In this document: positions 60,830 to 64,000 of the stretch, in pieces
Position numbering within the stretch: the stretch's first letter is position 1
How the letters are laid out: each line of letters starts with the position of its first letter
Assembly: GCA_965226565.1 (NCBI GenBank)
Contig: CBDDDI010000004.1
Location: 558,001 to 622,000 of the forward strand
Source: SZUA-444 sp965226565
Lineage (GTDB): Bacteria; Bacillota; Clostridia; Oscillospirales; Ruminococcaceae
Direction: 5' to 3'
Length of the DNA stretch: 64,000 bases
Made by a program: the position numbers and the translations under genes
The notes under the pieces: model-generated
What the model was told of the DNA's origin: nothing
What the model saw: only the letters and a program-made list of their open reading frames with translations
Databases searched by the model: none

Positions 60830-62020
60830 ATGAATACTTTTACGTATAAAGCAAGAGATTATTCAGGAAATGTTGTTAGTGGTAAAATTAATTGCGAAGA
60901 TTACAATGATTTTTGTGCAAAAATGCAACAAAGAAAATTGTTTGTAATTAGTCAAAAACAAACACAAGCAAAAGAAGTTAAAACAATTAAGAAAATAAAA
61001 ACAAAAGATTTAGCATTTTGTTCTCGTCAATTAAGTTCTATGATGTCATCAGGATTAACGCTTGTGAAATCTCTTAACATTCTTTATAAAAATGAAGATA
61101 ATAAAGCTTTGAAGGCTATTTGGTTAGAAATCTATGAGAATGTTCAAAAAGGTATATCATTTTCAGATTCTTTAAGAATGCAAAATGGTGTTTTTCCACA
61201 ATTTTTTATAAGTATGGTTTCAGCTGGTGAAACAGGAGGATCATTGGACGTTGTTATGGAACGTTTGTCTGATCAGTATTTAAAAGAAACCAAAATGAAT
61301 AACAAAATAAAAGGAGCTATTATTTATCCTATAATTTTATTATGTTTGACTGTTGCTATAGTAATAGGATTGTTTACTTTTATTTTGCCAACATTTATGT
61401 CGATGTTTGAAGGAGCAGAGTTGCCAACTCAAACTAAAATACTTATGGGAATGGTTGATTTTTTCAGAAATAAATGGTACGTGATGTTATTGTTTAATGC
61501 AGCGTTAGTATTGGCTATAATGTACATATTAAAAACTCCTAAATTTAGAATAAAATTTGATGAATTTATAACTAAATGTAAAGGTATAGGAAAGCTAATA
61601 GTAAAAATATATATGGGACGTTTTTCAAGAACAATGGCGTCTTTATATGCTAGTGGTATTCCAATGGTAGAATGTATTGAACATTCAGTTTCAATATTAA
61701 ATAATAGTTATGTCCAAAAGAAATTTGAGCAAGTTGTTATTGATGTAAAACAAGGTGATGTATTAAGTAATGCAATTGCAAAAACAGAGATTTTTGATGC
61801 TATGTTTTGCTCAATAATTAACACTGGTGAAGAAACAGGTGCTCTTGATGAGATTTTGACTAAAATGTCAGAATATTATGAAGATGAAGCGGATAGTGCT
61901 ATTCAAAGATTAGTTAGTATGTTAGAACCTGTTATGATTATTATAATTGGTCTTATAATTGGTTTTGTCGTAGCTGCTATTTATCCAGCGTTATATGCAA
62001 ACTTAGAAACTATAAAATAA
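60830..62020 (+). CDS. pilC: Type IV pilus/type II secretion inner membrane protein PilC (GspF)
   Basis: 396 residues. Tandem T2SSF domains: FCSRQLSSMMSSGLTLVKSL (about residues 63-82) and FSRTMASLYASGIPMVECIEHS (about 264-285), each followed by the GETGGSLD / GEETGALDE repeat. Three hydrophobic helices. Platform protein that couples the assembly ATPase to the growing pilus or pseudopilus. First gene after the promoter; the ATPase (PilB/GspE) normally next to it is not upstream here. GGGAGG precedes the ATG. Confidence 0.93.
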   Translation: MNTFTYKARDYSGNVVSGKINCEDYNDFCAKMQQRKLFVISQKQTQAKEVKTIKKIKTKDLAFCSRQLSSMMSSGLTLVKSLNILYKNEDNKALKAIWLEIYENVQKGISFSDSLRMQNGVFPQFFISMVSAGETGGSLDVVMERLSDQYLKETKMNNKIKGAIIYPIILLCLTVAIVIGLFTFILPTFMSMFEGAELPTQTKILMGMVDFFRNKWYVMLLFNAALVLAIMYILKTPKFRIKFDEFITKCKGIGKLIVKIYMGRFSRTMASLYASGIPMVECIEHSVSILNNSYVQKKFEQVVIDVKQGDVLSNAIAKTEIFDAMFCSIINTGEETGALDEILTKMSEYYEDEADSAIQRLVSMLEPVMIIIIGLIIGFVVAAIYPALYANLETIK

Positions 62021-62035
62021 TATAGGAGTGAAGAT

Positions 62036-63616
62036 ATGCTTTCATTTGATATTACAGATAAAAATATAAGAGTTGTACATGGTAAACATACAAATGATAA
62101 ATTAAAAATTATTAAAGCTGCTGAAATTGAGCTTTCAGATGATTTGATAGAAAATGGACTTGTTCTTGATATTCCTAGGCTAGCTTCAAAAATAAATGAT
62201 GTTTTAGTTCAAAATAAAATGATTGATAAAGAAGCTGTTGTCACATTTGCATCAAATTTGATTATGTTTAAAGAGATGCATGTTCCTAAAGTTAAAGGTT
62301 CACATCTTAAAACAATTGTTCAAAGCCAATTGCAACAAACACTTGATGTTATTGATGAACAAAGCATTGCTTTTTCTGTTGTTGATGAAGGACAAGATCC
62401 AAATTTAAGGACAAGCCAAGGTCAAGATGAAAATCAAGATGAAAATCAAATGGTTAAAGTTCTTGCAACAACTTGTCCAAAACCAGTTATTGAGAATTTT
62501 AGAAAAGTTTTTTCAATGCTTGGAGTTGTGTTAAAAGATGTTTCTGTTAGTTGTTATTCAATTACTAAAATTGTTAAGCAAGACAGATCTTTATCATATA
62601 AAATGCCTCTTATGTTAATTGAAATTGATCCTACATTTATTAATATTAATATTTATGATAATGGTGAACTTTCTTTTTCAAGGTTTGCTTCAATTTCACC
62701 AGATAACTATGATGATAGAGAAGACTATATGTTCCAAGCTGTAAATGAAAATATTTTTAGAATGATGCAATTCCAAAAATCAAGAAGTTCTCAGCCAATT
62801 AAAGATATAGTTTTTTATGGTGATACTTCTTTATTTATTAGGCTTACTACAGCTCTTGAACAATCTTATGTAAGCACATCTCTTTTAAAAGCTGATTCAG
62901 GTATAGTAGGATATGAAAATCTTGAGTTTTCATGTTTTGCAAATGCTGTTGGTGCAATGATAAAAGGTGATAAAGAGAATGATTTTACAAACTTGCTTGA
63001 TACTGATTCTGAATTGGTTAAGCAAGTTGATGTTCCTACTAATAAAATTGTAATGCAAATTGGTACTTGGTTTTTAGTTGGTGCAATAGTAATAGGATTG
63101 GCTTTTGGTATAATAACACATTTTACAAATAAGAATGCTAGAGAAGTTAAGCATATTAAAGCAACTCTTTCTTCTCCGGAAGCTATTGACACTGTAAAAA
63201 GATATAATGCGTTGCAAGAGGAAATTAATAAATTAAAATCTCAACAAGAAAATATAGCTAATGTTACTCAAAAATTTAATACGTTGCCTGTTATGAGGCA
63301 AAAAGTTATTAATGATTTAGTAACTATCCTTGATGATGAAACAGGAGAGAAATTTGATTTAAGAGGTTTCGACTTTAATAATGGTTTGCTTTCAGTATCG
63401 TTACTAACAAAAAGTAATGATGTTCCAGCAAGAACAATAAAATCTATACTTTCAAAATCAACAAGTTTTGCAAATGTTTTATACACAGGTTATGAATATG
63501 AGCAATCTAAAAAAAGTTGGAAGGCAGATATAGTATTAGAAATTAAAGGCGAAAACGTTTTAGGCGGTAATATGGTTGCACAAGATAGAACATTTAAAGA
63601 TCAAGGAGGTAACTAA
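62036..63616 (+). CDS. PilM-PilN fusion protein of the pilus assembly platform
   Basis: 526 residues. Residues 1-~330 resemble PilM, the actin-like cytoplasmic protein (FDITDKNIRVVHG at the start, LIEIDPTFININIY near residue 200). A single membrane helix at about 342-362 follows, then a short coiled coil (about 385-405) and a PilN-like periplasmic-type domain. PilM and PilN are normally separate proteins that bind through the PilN N-terminus, so a covalent fusion is reasonable. Domain assignment is by pattern and order. Confidence 0.8.
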   Translation: MLSFDITDKNIRVVHGKHTNDKLKIIKAAEIELSDDLIENGLVLDIPRLASKINDVLVQNKMIDKEAVVTFASNLIMFKEMHVPKVKGSHLKTIVQSQLQQTLDVIDEQSIAFSVVDEGQDPNLRTSQGQDENQDENQMVKVLATTCPKPVIENFRKVFSMLGVVLKDVSVSCYSITKIVKQDRSLSYKMPLMLIEIDPTFININIYDNGELSFSRFASISPDNYDDREDYMFQAVNENIFRMMQFQKSRSSQPIKDIVFYGDTSLFIRLTTALEQSYVSTSLLKADSGIVGYENLEFSCFANAVGAMIKGDKENDFTNLLDTDSELVKQVDVPTNKIVMQIGTWFLVGAIVIGLAFGIITHFTNKNAREVKHIKATLSSPEAIDTVKRYNALQEEINKLKSQQENIANVTQKFNTLPVMRQKVINDLVTILDDETGEKFDLRGFDFNNGLLSVSLLTKSNDVPARTIKSILSKSTSFANVLYTGYEYEQSKKSWKADIVLEIKGENVLGGNMVAQDRTFKDQGGN

Positions 63617-63618
63617 TA

Positions 63619-64000
63619 ATGAAACTGAATTATAGAGAAAAAATAATTTTATCTGGTGCTGTTATTGTTATTACTTTAATCCTTGGCATAATTATTGTTA
63701 TACTTCCTGCAAAAGACAAGCTTAATGAATCTAAAGTAGCATTAGCTACTTCACAACAAGAATATCAAGAATATAAAGTTAAAAAAGCTAAAATTGAAGT
63801 TTTAGCACAAGAAAGAAATGAAATTACAAAGTTATTAAAAGAAGATCCATTTATTTTACCTGATAAAACTTCAGATCAAAGAGATAAGTATATATACGAT
63901 TTGTGCCAAGAAAATGATGTGAAAATTAATATAAGAAATATGTCTATATTGCCATATACATATGGAACTATAGGTAGCAATGGAAAATATTTTTCTGAAA
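63619..64000 (+). CDS. PilO-like protein, truncated by window end
   Basis: At least 127 residues, running off the right edge without a stop. It begins MKLNYREKIILSGAVIVITL, giving one membrane helix (about residues 9-30), then a coiled coil (about 34-70) and the beginning of a globular domain (QENDVKINIRNMSI). Topology and position after PilM-PilN fit PilO. AAGGAGG precedes ATG 63619. Confidence 0.75.
   Translation, partial: MKLNYREKIILSGAVIVITLILGIIIVILPAKDKLNESKVALATSQQEYQEYKVKKAKIEVLAQERNEITKLLKEDPFILPDKTSDQRDKYIYDLCQENDVKINIRNMSILPYTYGTIGSNGKYFSE

Overview
The window is a contiguous, AT-rich, gene-dense piece of the chromosome of an endospore-forming member of the Clostridia. The evidence is a Bacillota-type S10-spc-alpha ribosomal superoperon, zinc-type S14, yabP/yabQ beside divIC, spoVT, spoVG, nrdR, a gerA-type germinant receptor, a cotJABC spore-coat operon, and AGGAGG-type ribosome binding sites almost everywhere. 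Low GC together with the TatD-linked radical SAM protein and a DUF4321-type membrane protein suggests an Oscillospirales/Eubacteriales-type anaerobe. That placement is inference; there is no rRNA in the window to confirm it. I saw no tRNA, rRNA, CRISPR array, insertion sequence or phage gene.

Region 1 (1-15,900) is the ribosomal superoperon: rpsJ-rplC-rplD-rplW-rplB-rpsS-rplV-rpsC-rplP-rpmC-rpsQ-rplN-rplX-rplE-rpsN-rpsH-rplF-rplR-rpsE-rpmD-rplO-secY-adk-map-KOW protein-infA-rpmJ-rpsM-rpsK-rpsD-rpoA-rplQ, closed by a strong terminator. rpmJ (37 codons) is included. Several intercistronic gaps fold into compact hairpins that may be regulatory or processing elements.

Region 2 (15,900-24,570) is a galactose/alpha-galactoside utilisation locus. 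On the minus strand are galK-galT-galE (Leloir pathway) and, upstream of them, a 485-residue protein I cannot name that looks like a GT-B glycosyltransferase. Divergent from it are a TetR-type regulator, a GPH-type sugar:cation symporter and a GH36 alpha-galactosidase. The divergent promoter region carries a repeated TGATAG/CTATCA operator-like pattern. The implied route is import of an alpha-galactoside, hydrolysis to galactose, then phosphorylation, uridylyl exchange and epimerisation.

Region 3 (24,570-35,190) mixes small operons: yabP-yabQ-divIC-S1 protein-DUF4321-like; two radical SAM enzymes; an SDR epimerase; a TraB/GumN lipoprotein; a NatAB-like ABC exporter; an orphan MacB/LolD-type ATPase; alanine racemase; and a SLOG/DUF1273 protein under a consensus promoter.

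Region 4 (35,190-44,890) is the nusA-infB operon: rimP-nusA-rnpM(ylxR)-ylxQ-infB-rbfA-nrnA-truB-ribF-gltX. Its promoter is near-consensus and its 5' leader holds a 10-bp hairpin.

Region 5 (44,890-59,060) holds a small protein of unknown function, L-lactate dehydrogenase, the sporulation regulators spoVT and spoVG facing each other over one terminator, a xylose-isomerase-like TIM-barrel protein, another unknown small protein with nrdR, DUF4363 and YetF-type membrane proteins divergent from the gerAA-gerAB-gerAC germinant receptor, then an Asp23 protein, fakA and recG.

Region 6 (59,060-64,000) holds the cotJC-cotJB-cotJA spore-coat genes on the minus strand, and a divergent type IV pilus/type II secretion-like operon that starts with pilC, then a PilM-PilN fusion and a partial PilO-like gene. 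The CotJA protein carries a roughly 120-residue methionine/asparagine extension, the most unusual protein feature in the window. Other features that merit a second look are the GerC low-complexity insert, the unnamed galactoside-locus protein, the intercistronic RNA hairpins in the ribosomal operon and the 35-bp inverted repeat upstream of cotJA. No single locus is convincingly a wholly new system.
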